This document shows, piece by piece, positions 53,019 to 61,467 of a stretch of 64,000 nucleotides of DNA. This DNA is from Paenibacillus massiliensis subsp. panacisoli DSM 21345 (GTDB taxonomy: Bacteria > Bacillota > Bacilli > Paenibacillales > Paenibacillaceae). How positions within the stretch are numbered: position 1 is the first letter of the stretch; the number at the start of each line of letters is the position of its first letter. The stretch is from the NCBI RefSeq assembly GCF_000426545.1, contig NZ_AUFO01000012.1:1-64000 (forward strand). Reading direction: 5' to 3'. The position numbers and the translations under genes are program-made. A model generated the notes under the pieces. It was given only the letters and a program-made list of their open reading frames with translations, did not search any database and was not told the origin of the DNA.

Positions 53019-54170
53019 TCATTGCGGCAGGAAGTCATTCGTGAATGCTTTGTCTACCTCAAGCTCCTTATCCAGTAGCTTGCGTTCGAACATCCAATCG
53101 GCATAGCCCTGCCATACTTCCTGTTTCTGCAAGCCCCATTGTGATGCGTCATCCTGATAGCGGGGGCTCAGCCATGTTTGAGAGGCGCGAACAAGCTCAG
53201 GATTCAGCTCTGGCACAGCCTGGATCAAGAGGTCTGCTGCCTCCTCAGGATGCTCAATCGTATACTGGTAGCCCTTGGCTGTAGCTCTCATGAAGGCCTT
53301 TACGAGCTCGGGATCATTCTGGATTGTCTGTTCATTGGTCACAATGACTGGTGTGTAGTAGTCGAGCTTGTCTGAGTAGTCCTTGACATATAGCATATCA
53401 AGCGGCTCGCCCCGTAGCTCTGCCTCAATTCCTGTCCAAGCGTAGAAAATCCATGCAAAATCAATATCTCGTTTGACTGCGGTGAAGAAGTCTGCACTTC
53501 CCATGTTCACCATTTTCACCTTGCTAACATCGGCCTGCTCAGTCTCCATAATGGATTTCATCACTGCTTCTTCAACGGGGGAGCCCCATCCGCCATAGCT
53601 TTTTCCCTCAAAGTCCTTGGGGGAATGGATATTGCGATCCACCGGAGCGGCGAAGCCTGACGTATTATGCTGAATAACCGCGGCAATGGAGACGAGTGGT
53701 ACATCCTGTGTACGAGCTTGAGTCACACTTTCCTGATAGCTGATGCCAAAAGGAACGGCGTTGGAAGCGACCATCTGATCGGCTCCGCCAGAGCCTGGCT
53801 GCACAATCTCTACTTTCAGCCCCTCTTGCTCATAATAACCTTCTTGCTGGGCTACGTATAATCCTGTGTGGTTCGTATTCGGCGTCCAGTCGAGTACGAC
53901 CTTAATGTCCTTCAATTCCGGAGTGGAGTCCGAGGCTCCTTGACTGGAGGATTCCCCAGATTCGCCAGCCGGTGGCGTAGGTGCTGCAGCTCCACAAGCG
54001 CTCAGCAAGAGCATAAGGGCCAGTAGGAGAGCTGTACCTGTCCATTTGACAGACATCCGACGTTGATGAACTATTCGAGTGCTGTGAGAAGAGTCCATCC
54101 CCAAAGAGCCTGAAGAGCTTGAATTGCTTGAAGAACCAGTAGATCTTGTAGTGCTTCGTAATTGTGTCAT
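53019..54170 (-). CDS. thiY: ABC transporter substrate-binding lipoprotein (NMT1/THI5-like, ThiY)
   Basis: 383 residues. Lipobox LLSACG near residue 60 after a hydrophobic helix beginning at MSVKWTG; the basic and Ser-rich n-region of about 40 residues is unusually long. The binding domain shows VVLDWTPNTNHTGLYVAQQEG, the hallmark of aminopyrimidine-binding NMT1/THI5 proteins, and SYGGWGSPVEE. Start at 54170 follows AAGGAG; an ATG three codons upstream is too close. First gene after the TPP riboswitch. Confidence 0.9.
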   Translation of the reverse strand: MTQLRSTTRSTGSSSNSSSSGSLGMDSSHSTRIVHQRRMSVKWTGTALLLALMLLLSACGAAAPTPPAGESGESSSQGASDSTPELKDIKVVLDWTPNTNHTGLYVAQQEGYYEQEGLKVEIVQPGSGGADQMVASNAVPFGISYQESVTQARTQDVPLVSIAAVIQHNTSGFAAPVDRNIHSPKDFEGKSYGGWGSPVEEAVMKSIMETEQADVSKVKMVNMGSADFFTAVKRDIDFAWIFYAWTGIEAELRGEPLDMLYVKDYSDKLDYYTPVIVTNEQTIQNDPELVKAFMRATAKGYQYTIEHPEEAADLLIQAVPELNPELVRASQTWLSPRYQDDASQWGLQKQEVWQGYADWMFERKLLDKELEVDKAFTNDFLPQ

Positions 54171-54292
54171 GTAGATCATCTCTCCTTTTTTCTTTACCCA
54201 TAGGTTAAGCATAGTATTCTTCAACGATGGGTACTCTATGGGACTAGCAGCTCCTAATTTGGAGTGAATCTGTACATCTGCCGAGCGAACAC

Positions 54293-54316
54293 AAAAAAAC
54301 GCCCCGGACCGGGACG
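54293..54316 (-). terminator. expression-platform terminator of the TPP riboswitch
   Basis: On the minus strand CGTCCCGG...CGGGGCG stem followed by seven T, about 50 bases after the aptamer. Fits TPP-induced termination. Confidence 0.8.
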
Positions 54317-54362
54317 TATGCGATGAATAAGGAGCATGGCCATCGAACGGGATGGACATGGA

Positions 54363-54464
54363 CTAAGGCTTCCTACGCTGGCATTATCCAGATCAGGTTA
54401 AAGGGTCAGTGTCATTTGCGGGACACAATCTCAGCCGGCCGATTCCAGCACCCCTGACAGGGTT
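54363..54464 (-). promoter_or_regulatory. TPP riboswitch (THI element)
   Basis: Minus strand carries the conserved blocks CAGGGGTGCTGG, GCTGAGA, ACCCTTTAACCTGATCTGG and ATGCCAGCGTAGGAAG in order. It precedes the thiamine-precursor importer, which it should shut off when thiamine pyrophosphate is plentiful. Confidence 0.95.
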
Positions 54465-54739
54465 ATGAATTTTTTGTGCTACAGCCAGCATATGTAGATA
54501 TGTGTCTGCACAGGTGTAATTATAGGCCTTTCCACTCCAGCTGTCCATAGTGGGATATTGTTGCTGTGCGCAGAAGATATGCTGCCTAGAGGCTTTCTCT
54601 ATACAGCGGTGACGTCGGTCTCAGTTCAAGGGCTCCGGTTCAGGATTCGGTTCAAGGCAGAACGGACAGGGTACAAGTAAGTGATGCATCATTTCGAACA
54701 AATGTTGTGAATAATACCAACAAAAAGGAGCGGATGATC

Positions 54740-55171
54740 ATGGGTACAGCAACAAAAAATCGTGAACAACTGGAGCAGAGCATCATCAAGGCTCTGGAGC
54801 AAAATCCTTATTGCTCGCTGGGTACTGTCGAAGGCGGCAAGCCAAAGGTGCGCTACATGGCCCTTTTCAATAATGGTCTCAATATTCATCTGGCTACGAG
54901 TCGCAAGACACATAAAGTGGAAGAGCTCAAGGACAATCCGAATGTGTATTTGCTGCTTGGTTATGAAGCAGGAGGAACTAAGGAAGTTGTTGAGGTAGAG
55001 GGGACCTGTGAGATTACGAAGCAGGAGTCGCTGCGTCATGAGCTGTGGAACGATGAGCTGAAGCAGTGGTTCTCAGGCCCGGATGACCCAGATTATGTGA
55101 TTCTGGATATTACACCTGCTCGTATTGAGTACACAGGTCAGGGTATGGAGCGTCAGGTCTGGGAGAAGTAA
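54740..55171 (+). CDS. pyridoxamine 5'-phosphate oxidase family protein (general stress 26-like)
   Basis: 143 residues, split-barrel flavin-binding fold: YCSLGTVEGGKPKVRYMALF, IHLATSRKTHKVEELKDNPNV. Start chosen at 54740, nine bases after AAAGGAG. Monocistronic. Substrate not known. Confidence 0.85.
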   Translation: MGTATKNREQLEQSIIKALEQNPYCSLGTVEGGKPKVRYMALFNNGLNIHLATSRKTHKVEELKDNPNVYLLLGYEAGGTKEVVEVEGTCEITKQESLRHELWNDELKQWFSGPDDPDYVILDITPARIEYTGQGMERQVWEK

Positions 55172-55361
55172 GGCATTGAGGCTGTCATTAAGGCCGTCAG
55201 GAATTCTCATGGCGGTCTTACTCTCTAACGGTTGCCGTCCCAATCCTCTTTATCAAGTTCATAATCAATGAGAGATTCTATTTCTCCTCTATAGTTTCCT
55301 CACCCAGGTGTGGTACTAGAGCGCTAAATCCATCGCGAGGCCTTTAAAAGGAAGACTATTT

Positions 55362-55860
55362 TCATTTGCGAATTTTCTTTATTACGTACACAGACACATA
55401 GCCAAGTGCTATTACTCCTGTGCTAAGTAGAGCGACGATAAAACCATATATAGTTGCTTTCTTGGAAACTATCTCAATAATGCGCTGGAAGTTAAATCCA
55501 CATTTTTGTATTACCTGTTCGACGGAACGTTATAAAGTAGAGCAACAGCAATAAGCACCGCAACGTTCGTATGCTCAAATAAATAATTGATCATCCCTTG
55601 TGAGGCCTTTACCTCTATGGTCCTTAGAGATGGCATACATGATTTCTCGATTTGGCGCTGGTAATTCCTCCTTAATTCCTGAACAACACCAACCGATAAA
55701 TTCCCCGGTCTCTTTCAAGATAATTCCTAATCGTAGACGTAGCTCACCAATGTCTTTGCTTTGCGATACAGCATCAAAGAACTGTTTGTTGTCTAATGAT
55801 ATCCTTACATTCAATCTCAAAATTAGTATCTGGGGAGTGGGCACGTAGATTAACCTTCAT
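55362..55860 (-). pseudogene. GNAT acetyltransferase pseudogene with two frameshifts
   Basis: Frame 1 reads RimJ/RimL-like from about 55844 (ELRLRLGIILKETGEFIGW, then EIMYAISKDHRGKG, the acetyl-CoA motif). Near 55605 the reading moves to a second frame (QGMINYLFEHTNV, IAVALLYNVPSNR), and near 55513 to a third (VIQKCGFNFQRIIEIV), which then runs into a hydrophobic tail (IYGFIVALLSTGVIALGYV) foreign to this family before stopping at 55362. The last shift fits loss of one G after AACAGG. The 5' end may hold another change. Other 55172-56228 sequence has no gene. Confidence 0.75.
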
Positions 55861-56115
55861 AATATATCTCCCTTTAACAGCTGTGTTATTGTCAATCTGC
55901 CATCTATAGATTATTTGGCTTATTTGGCATACCACTCACCTATTTTGATTTGTGCAGGCTGATCCAGCCTCTCTAGTATATTGAATCATATAACATAAAT
56001 AATGCCAATTAATGTCCACATGGAATCGTGAAGCCTAAGCTACTATCTTCTCCCATTCCTTGGATTCTCCGTGCTTGTTCCCCGCGTTCACATGTCAATT
56101 ATTGTAAAAATAACG

Positions 56116-56132
56116 TTAACGTAATGTTTACA
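56116..56132 (+). promoter_or_regulatory. possible PhoP box pair upstream of the nucleotidase gene
   Basis: TTAACG and TTTACA separated by five bases resemble two of the TTAACA-like hexamers bound by PhoP in Bacillus. Only two units are seen, so the call is weak; phosphate control would fit a secreted nucleotidase. Confidence 0.3.
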
Positions 56133-56228
56133 TATCTCTATTCAATTGACCCAAGTTAGATTAAAATGTTCAGTGAATCGTGCATTTGGATTCGGTTACA
56201 TACATAATTGTACGGGAGGGGTTATATT

Positions 56229-58463
56229 TTGAGTTCGCGAAAAAGTCTGTACAAGGGATTAGCTGCGGTCTTGCTGGTAGCGAATGTCTGGGTACTGCCC
56301 AGCTGGTCTGCATCGGCGGCGGAAGGTAATGCTACGGTCAAACTACGTATTATGGAAACAACCGATCTACATGTCAATATGGTTAACTATGATTATTACG
56401 CGGATAAGGCCACAGATGAGTATGGTTTTGCCAAGACAGCCAGTCTAATCAAGGCGGCTCGTGAAGAGGCACCGAATAGCCTGCTGTTCGATAACGGGGA
56501 TCTCATTCAGGGCAATCCGCTGGGCGACTATGTAGCCAAGGTAGACCCGCTGAAGCAGGGGGAGATTCACCCGGTATACAAGGCCATGAATCTGCTGGAT
56601 TATGACGCCGGCAACCTGGGAAATCATGAATTTAACTATGGTCTAGACTTCTTGAAGCAAACGCTTGAGGGAGCTGATTTTCCATATGTGAACAGCAACG
56701 TGTATTATGCAGAGGATCAGGAGAAGAATTACTTCACACCTTATGTGATTCTGGACAAGACAGTCAAGGATGAAGCAGGCAAGGAGCATACCGTCAAGGT
56801 AGGTGTGATCGGATTCGTACCGCCACAGATCAATCAGTGGGATGAGAAGCATCTGACTGACAAGGTAATTGCCAAGGATATGGTGGAGACGGCACAGAAA
56901 TTCATCCCGAAGATGAAGGAGGAGGGCGCCGACATTATCGTGGCGATCCCGCACTCTGGCTTCGAGGATATTCCACAGACGCCACTGATGGAAAATTCCG
57001 TGCTCTATTTGAGCAAGGTAGAGGGGATTAACGCAATCCTGTTCGGACATGCTCACAAGGTATTCCCAAGTGCAGACTTCAAGGACAAGCCAGGCGTAGA
57101 CCTGGAGAAGGGCACGATTAATGGTGTTCCATCCGTTGAGCCTGGGTACTGGGGAGATCACCTCGGAATCATTGATCTGGAGCTGACTCTGACGGGCGGC
57201 GAATGGACAGTGAGTGACTCGTCCACGGAAGTACGCGCCATCTATGACAAAGCCAACAAGAAACCATTGGTAGAAGCAGATCAAGATGTACTGGATGCCG
57301 TGTATCATGAGCATGAAGAGACATTGGAGTATGTACGTGGGCCTGTTGGAACGACAACAGCCCCAATCAATAGCTTCTTCGCTCTGGTACAGGATGATCC
57401 ATCCATCCAGATTGTGACGAATGCACAGAAGTGGTATATCGAGCAGCACCTGCAGGGAACCGAATATGAGGGCTTGCCTGTCCTCTCTGCTGGAGCGCCA
57501 TTCAAGGCGGGAGGACGCTCGGGAGCATCGTATTACACGAACATCCCGGCTGGTACTATTGCGATTAAGAACGTAGCTGACCTTTATGTCTATCCGAATA
57601 CAGTATATGCGGTGAAGATCACAGGGGCTGAAGTAAAGGAATGGCTGGAGTGGTCCGCTGGGCAATTCAACCAGATTGATCCGCTGAAGACCGATGAGCA
57701 GCAACTGATTAATGGTGACTTCCCAACTTATAATTTTGATGTGATCGATGGAGTTAACTACCAGATTGATGTCACACAGCCTGCGAAGTACGATGCCAAG
57801 GGTACAGTGTTAAATCCATCAGCTAGCCGGATCAAGGATCTGAGCTATGATGGCAAGCCGATTGATCCGAAGCAGGAGTTCATCGTAGCTACCAATAACT
57901 ATCGCGCTTCCTCCTCCAAGCTGGCGAATCCGGATGGCAAGCGCATCGTAATCGCATCACCAGACGAGAACCGTCAGGTAATTATCGACTATATTCGTGA
58001 TAACGGGACGATTAACCCGACGGCGGACAATAACTGGTCGCTTGCTCCGTTTGGCGATGCCAAGGTTACCTTTGTATCCTCGCCGAGTGCTCAGAGCTTG
58101 ACGGCTTCCAGTACAACGATGTCCTTCGCAGGCACGCAAGAGGATGGCTTTGCGAAGTACACACTGAAATCTTCAGTATCAAGTAGTGCAAAGCCAACAG
58201 TCACTGAAGAGCCGACAGCACCTGCTGCGAAGCCGACGACGGCTTCCAAGGACTCGAAGCCAGCGGCCGCTGACAAGCCAACAGCTGTACCTACTACACC
58301 TGCAGCATCCGCGAAGCCGGGTAGCTATATTGTGAAGAAGGGTGACAACCTGTACCGGATCGGCCTGGAGTATAGCGTGAGCTGGCAGGAGCTGGCGAAG
58401 CTGAATAATATCAAAAATGTGTATCAGTTGCAGGTAGGGCAAGAAATCGTATTGCCTAAGTAA
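56229..58463 (+). CDS. secreted 5'-nucleotidase/2',3'-cyclic phosphodiesterase with LysM domain
   Basis: 744 residues. Signal peptide ends at SASA|AEG. Calcineurin-like metallophosphatase domain (about 38-330) with metal ligands in ETTDLHVNM, DNGDLIQG, GNHEFN, PHSGFE and GHAHKVF; 5'-nucleotidase C-terminal domain (about 355-580); Pro/Ala/Thr/Lys-rich linker (about 645-695); one C-terminal LysM (GSYIVKKGDNLYRIGLEY) that binds peptidoglycan. Scavenges phosphate and nucleosides at the wall (CpdB/YfkN-like). Start is TTG at 56229, eight bases after GGGAGGG; an in-frame TTG lies 7 codons earlier. Confidence 0.92.
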   Translation: MSSRKSLYKGLAAVLLVANVWVLPSWSASAAEGNATVKLRIMETTDLHVNMVNYDYYADKATDEYGFAKTASLIKAAREEAPNSLLFDNGDLIQGNPLGDYVAKVDPLKQGEIHPVYKAMNLLDYDAGNLGNHEFNYGLDFLKQTLEGADFPYVNSNVYYAEDQEKNYFTPYVILDKTVKDEAGKEHTVKVGVIGFVPPQINQWDEKHLTDKVIAKDMVETAQKFIPKMKEEGADIIVAIPHSGFEDIPQTPLMENSVLYLSKVEGINAILFGHAHKVFPSADFKDKPGVDLEKGTINGVPSVEPGYWGDHLGIIDLELTLTGGEWTVSDSSTEVRAIYDKANKKPLVEADQDVLDAVYHEHEETLEYVRGPVGTTTAPINSFFALVQDDPSIQIVTNAQKWYIEQHLQGTEYEGLPVLSAGAPFKAGGRSGASYYTNIPAGTIAIKNVADLYVYPNTVYAVKITGAEVKEWLEWSAGQFNQIDPLKTDEQQLINGDFPTYNFDVIDGVNYQIDVTQPAKYDAKGTVLNPSASRIKDLSYDGKPIDPKQEFIVATNNYRASSSKLANPDGKRIVIASPDENRQVIIDYIRDNGTINPTADNNWSLAPFGDAKVTFVSSPSAQSLTASSTTMSFAGTQEDGFAKYTLKSSVSSSAKPTVTEEPTAPAAKPTTASKDSKPAAADKPTAVPTTPAASAKPGSYIVKKGDNLYRIGLEYSVSWQELAKLNNIKNVYQLQVGQEIVLPK

Positions 58464-58771
58464 GCTGCTGTTATTACAATCGGCCTGGTGACAGTCACCT
58501 GTGGTGCTGAAGTTGGTCAACTCATACAGGCAAGCTTTGTGGCTCCTTCAAGAGCACAGGGCTTGTCTGTATTTGGTTTAGATTGGTTTAAAAAGGTTTC
58601 GGATACATGTGGATTGTTTATGTAGAAGTATGTCGATAAATTTTAAGTTATGCATATAATTATGCACGACGATGTATATGCACTCATACGCAGTTTTTTT
58701 TTCGTAAATGAACTCGAAACTATAGTTCTTTAGGCCTTTTTTGCTGTGGATAATTGTTGAAAAGTAAAAAA
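58464..58771. other. intergenic region before the EAL gene
   Basis: Contains one stem ACAGGCAAGC/GCTTGTCTGT (about 58526-58572) without a T-run, which may end the nucleotidase message, and AT-rich sequence. No gene supported. Confidence 0.5.
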
Positions 58772-58783
58772 TGCGTCGAAAAA
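58772..58783 (+). promoter_or_regulatory. candidate Spo0A box upstream of the EAL gene
   Basis: TGCGTCGAAAAA matches the 0A box at 10 of 12 positions with a perfect GTCGAAAAA core. It is 76 bases before the ATG; a -10-like TATGAT lies at 58811-58816 and lacks a good -35, as is common in activator-dependent promoters. Confidence 0.4.
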
Positions 58784-58859
58784 GTAGTCCTATTGTTCTA
58801 AAATACATGTTATGATATTCATAAAAAAGGAAATTTAGTTTCCAGGGAGGCCCATATTT

Positions 58860-59894
58860 ATGAATTGTGGCAGCTGCAGTACTATTCCCCCGATCCGCAC
58901 AGAGGGGACGTTATGGATACGCCCAGTGGATGGAAGCATTAGACATAAGCTTCAGCAAATAGGACACGTCGTGTTGCTGGATAACCATGTCATGGGATGC
59001 TCCTATTCGAATTGGGACGAGCTGCTGCAACTGTTTCTTCTCCTGGAAGCTGAGGAATCGGCCTTGGAAGGAAAGCTGAAATCCCGAAGTGAAGAATCGG
59101 CTGTACACCTGCTGTCGGAAGAGTGGGTAGAACTTGCAATGCTGCGGGCACGTCTGGAGCATTACGATATAGTGCAGCTTATTCTTAGGCGGGAATTCAG
59201 CAGCCATATGCAACCCATTGTGGATCAGGATCTGCAAGTGATCGGTTATGAATTTCTGCTTCGCCAGTCATCACATGAGCAATTGATCTCACCCTATCAA
59301 TTATTCGAGGTGGCTCGAAGCACAGGGTTGTATACATATCTGGACCGAGCTGCTTGCGTCAAAGCTATTGAGACAAGCGCGAGATATCTGCCTCGGGGTA
59401 CGAAGCGATTTGTGAATTTTTTGCCCTCATCTATCCGAAATCCGAAGTTTTGCCTCCAGCACTCCTTTGACATCATTGCAAAGCTGTCGCTTGATCCTGC
59501 TGATTTTGTGTTTGAGGTCGTTGAGACGGAGGAAATTAAAGACCTGGATGTATTGAAGCGTATTTTCGATGAATATCGCAGACACGGGATTGCCGTGGCT
59601 CTGGATGATCTGGGAGCCGGGTACGCGACGATGGAGCTCATGAACAGACTTGAGCCTGATTATGTGAAAATAGATCGTAGTCTCATTCACGAATGTCACC
59701 GTGATCCGCAGAAGCAGCGTCAGATTGAGCGAATTGTGCAATCGGCTAAAGCTTTTCATGGAAAAGTACTTGCAGAGGGGATTGAGAATCGCGAGGATTA
59801 TCTATACTGTCTGCAAGCAGGAATTCCGCTGGCCCAAGGCTATTTGTTCGGACGTCCGCAGCAGGAGCCGCTGAATTATGTATCCATTGCATAA
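58860..59894 (+). CDS. EAL-domain c-di-GMP phosphodiesterase
   Basis: 344 residues, cytoplasmic. N-terminal about 105 residues do not match a known sensor domain to my eye and begin with a small cysteine motif (NCGSC). The EAL domain (about 110-340) keeps catalytic residues: Glu in YEFLLR, Asn in FVNFLPSS, Glu in FEVVETE, both Asp in ALDDLGAGYA, Lys in VKIDRS, Glu in LAEGIEN, and QGYLFGRP. So it should be active. No GGDEF domain. Monocistronic. Confidence 0.92.
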   Translation: MNCGSCSTIPPIRTEGTLWIRPVDGSIRHKLQQIGHVVLLDNHVMGCSYSNWDELLQLFLLLEAEESALEGKLKSRSEESAVHLLSEEWVELAMLRARLEHYDIVQLILRREFSSHMQPIVDQDLQVIGYEFLLRQSSHEQLISPYQLFEVARSTGLYTYLDRAACVKAIETSARYLPRGTKRFVNFLPSSIRNPKFCLQHSFDIIAKLSLDPADFVFEVVETEEIKDLDVLKRIFDEYRRHGIAVALDDLGAGYATMELMNRLEPDYVKIDRSLIHECHRDPQKQRQIERIVQSAKAFHGKVLAEGIENREDYLYCLQAGIPLAQGYLFGRPQQEPLNYVSIA

Positions 59895-59945
59895 GACTGG
59901 CTGGGATGCATACATAAGGACACAATTATCGTATATGTGGGACTA

Positions 59946-60002
59946 TAATAAAGCACACAGGACCCGGGAGAACCTTTATCCCTTGACCTGTGTGCTTTAT
60001 TG
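59946..60002. terminator. terminator between the EAL gene and the convergent unknown gene
   Basis: ATAAAGCACACAGG and CCTGTGTGCTTTAT pair over 14 bp. Confidence 0.85.
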
Positions 60003-60035
60003 CGCTGAGGATCATCTTAAGAAGTAATTAGGGAC

Positions 60036-60065
60036 TAATTAAGGATGATTAAGGATAATTAAGGA
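60036..60065. repeat. three 10-base tandem repeats at a gene end
   Basis: TAATTAAGGA, TGATTAAGGA, TAATTAAGGA in a row. They overlap the stop codon (60059-60061) of the minus-strand gene, and the sequence just before (AATTAGGGAC) is a partial fourth unit. Confidence 0.7.
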
Positions 60066-61141
60066 CTCGTCACATAAATGCCAAGTGGAGTACTGGCACT
60101 GCCAGCCACCATGAAGCTGAACGAATACGAGCTACGGCCTGGAGGAGCAGTTATGTCTGCAAGTCTACAGACTTGGGTATTGTTACGCAGGAGTGGAATG
60201 CCATACACGGTATTGTCCAGTCGTACTGAGCCTGCAAAAGCACCTCCGCGTGGATTGGCATAAATGCGTACCTGGCGTTCCTCCGGTAGAGGGTTATAGA
60301 TCGGGATTGTGACATGGTAGATGACCCCGAACTGTCCCCGATTATCAAGTGCTGGCCCTAGTTCACTACGTGCTGCTGTGAACAGCAGGTCAGCCGGAAC
60401 TGTTCCGTCCAGCCGTGAGGCAGCACAAGCTCTATAATTAGCACTTGTACCGATGATATACTCCGGCATGATAGCGTCCGTCTCGCTGAAGCTCCAGCTT
60501 CCTCGGGGGTGGGCTTGTGGTGGCGGAACAGGCGGTAGAGGTGCTGATACCACCTCACGCAAGTCAGCAGTTAGGTCCTTACTCACTACGGTTCGGATCT
60601 CATAATCCAGCTTCCCTCGGTGTCCCGGACGGGTCAACGTCAGATCATAGACGAAGCCAGCCAGAGACCCCTCTGGCACCTCGAATTGTTCCAGCAGAGA
60701 TACACCTCGACAGGCTTGAAGTGAATCCACTGGACGAATGCGCTCCATCGTCCCGGCCAGACAGGACTTGGCAATACACTGTCCGACATCAATGATCCAG
60801 CTCGCAGTCTCTGGCACAACCTTCAATTCTCTTTCCAGTTGGCTAAGCCTCATGGGTGCCCCATTCTTATTCTCGATCGTAACACCGATACGGACTGGGC
60901 CACCTGTCTTGTTGTAGTGCCAGCCAAAAATCCGATGCCGTACAGTCTTGTCGGTAGTGTGGACCACATCATGCCATAAGGTTCCGTCCACTTCGGGTAC
61001 ATTGGTCGACGTCAATGTCTCGGGGTTGTCACTGAGCATTAAGCGTCTGGTACCATGTGGCTGAGCGGAGGCAACGTCGATATTGATGTTGCCAGGGACT
61101 GACATCGTTTCACCGATCAGATTGTCCTGAGTGCAGGTCAT
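60059..61141 (-). CDS. unrecognised protein, 360 residues
   Basis: I do not recognise the family. No signal peptide or membrane helix. Sequence suggests two beta-rich halves of about 160-180 residues joined by a Pro-rich link (PLPPVPPPQAHPRG near 200). The first half has GWHYNKTGGPVRIGVTIENK and a cysteine pair (CIAKSC); the second has HVTIPIYNPLPEERQVRIYA. Both halves resemble beta-sandwich folds with NP-type turns. Start at 61141 fits GGAGG eight bases upstream better than ATGs six codons earlier. Monocistronic. Confidence 0.75.
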   Translation of the reverse strand: MTCTQDNLIGETMSVPGNINIDVASAQPHGTRRLMLSDNPETLTSTNVPEVDGTLWHDVVHTTDKTVRHRIFGWHYNKTGGPVRIGVTIENKNGAPMRLSQLERELKVVPETASWIIDVGQCIAKSCLAGTMERIRPVDSLQACRGVSLLEQFEVPEGSLAGFVYDLTLTRPGHRGKLDYEIRTVVSKDLTADLREVVSAPLPPVPPPQAHPRGSWSFSETDAIMPEYIIGTSANYRACAASRLDGTVPADLLFTAARSELGPALDNRGQFGVIYHVTIPIYNPLPEERQVRIYANPRGGAFAGSVRLDNTVYGIPLLRNNTQVCRLADITAPPGRSSYSFSFMVAGSASTPLGIYVTSP

Positions 61142-61271
61142 GCGAATTCCTCCCATCATGAGAATCGTACCACGAGTTATCCTTTTGCAGTGATCAAGGA
61201 GCCAGCCGGGCCCGACTATAACTTCTCCTCTTATCTATATAGGTAATTTGAACGGTCGAAGTACAACCTAA

Positions 61272-61333
61272 ATAGACCCTGGAATTGTACTGTTTCTCCT
61301 ATATCCAGAGAAGGCAGCTATTCCGGGGTCTAT
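61272..61333. repeat. 14-bp inverted repeat in the gap before the unknown gene
   Basis: ATAGACCCTGGAAT and ATTCCGGGGTCTAT pair at all 14 positions with one G-T wobble (as RNA on one strand), 34-base loop. No T-run. The remaining 61142-61467 gap shows nothing else. Confidence 0.65.
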
Positions 61334-61467
61334 GTGTGTAGAGGTCGAGAGGCTACTCCTTTACCCTTGACCGGTTACAAATGTGAATATAGAGCCGCTG
61401 CAAGCAGGAGCCTGTCGACTGTTATTCAGCTTGGTATTCACCTTGTTGTTCTACGTACTATATATGC

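Noticed and set aside
56643..57704. 353-codon open frame antisense to the nucleotidase gene
   Set aside because: It mirrors the codon pattern of the sense gene, has Leu/Arg/Cys/His-rich composition, no ribosome binding site and no recognisable domain.
58578..58808. 76-codon minus-strand frame upstream of the EAL gene
   Set aside because: AT-rich sequence, no ribosome binding site, start inside the likely promoter region of the EAL gene.
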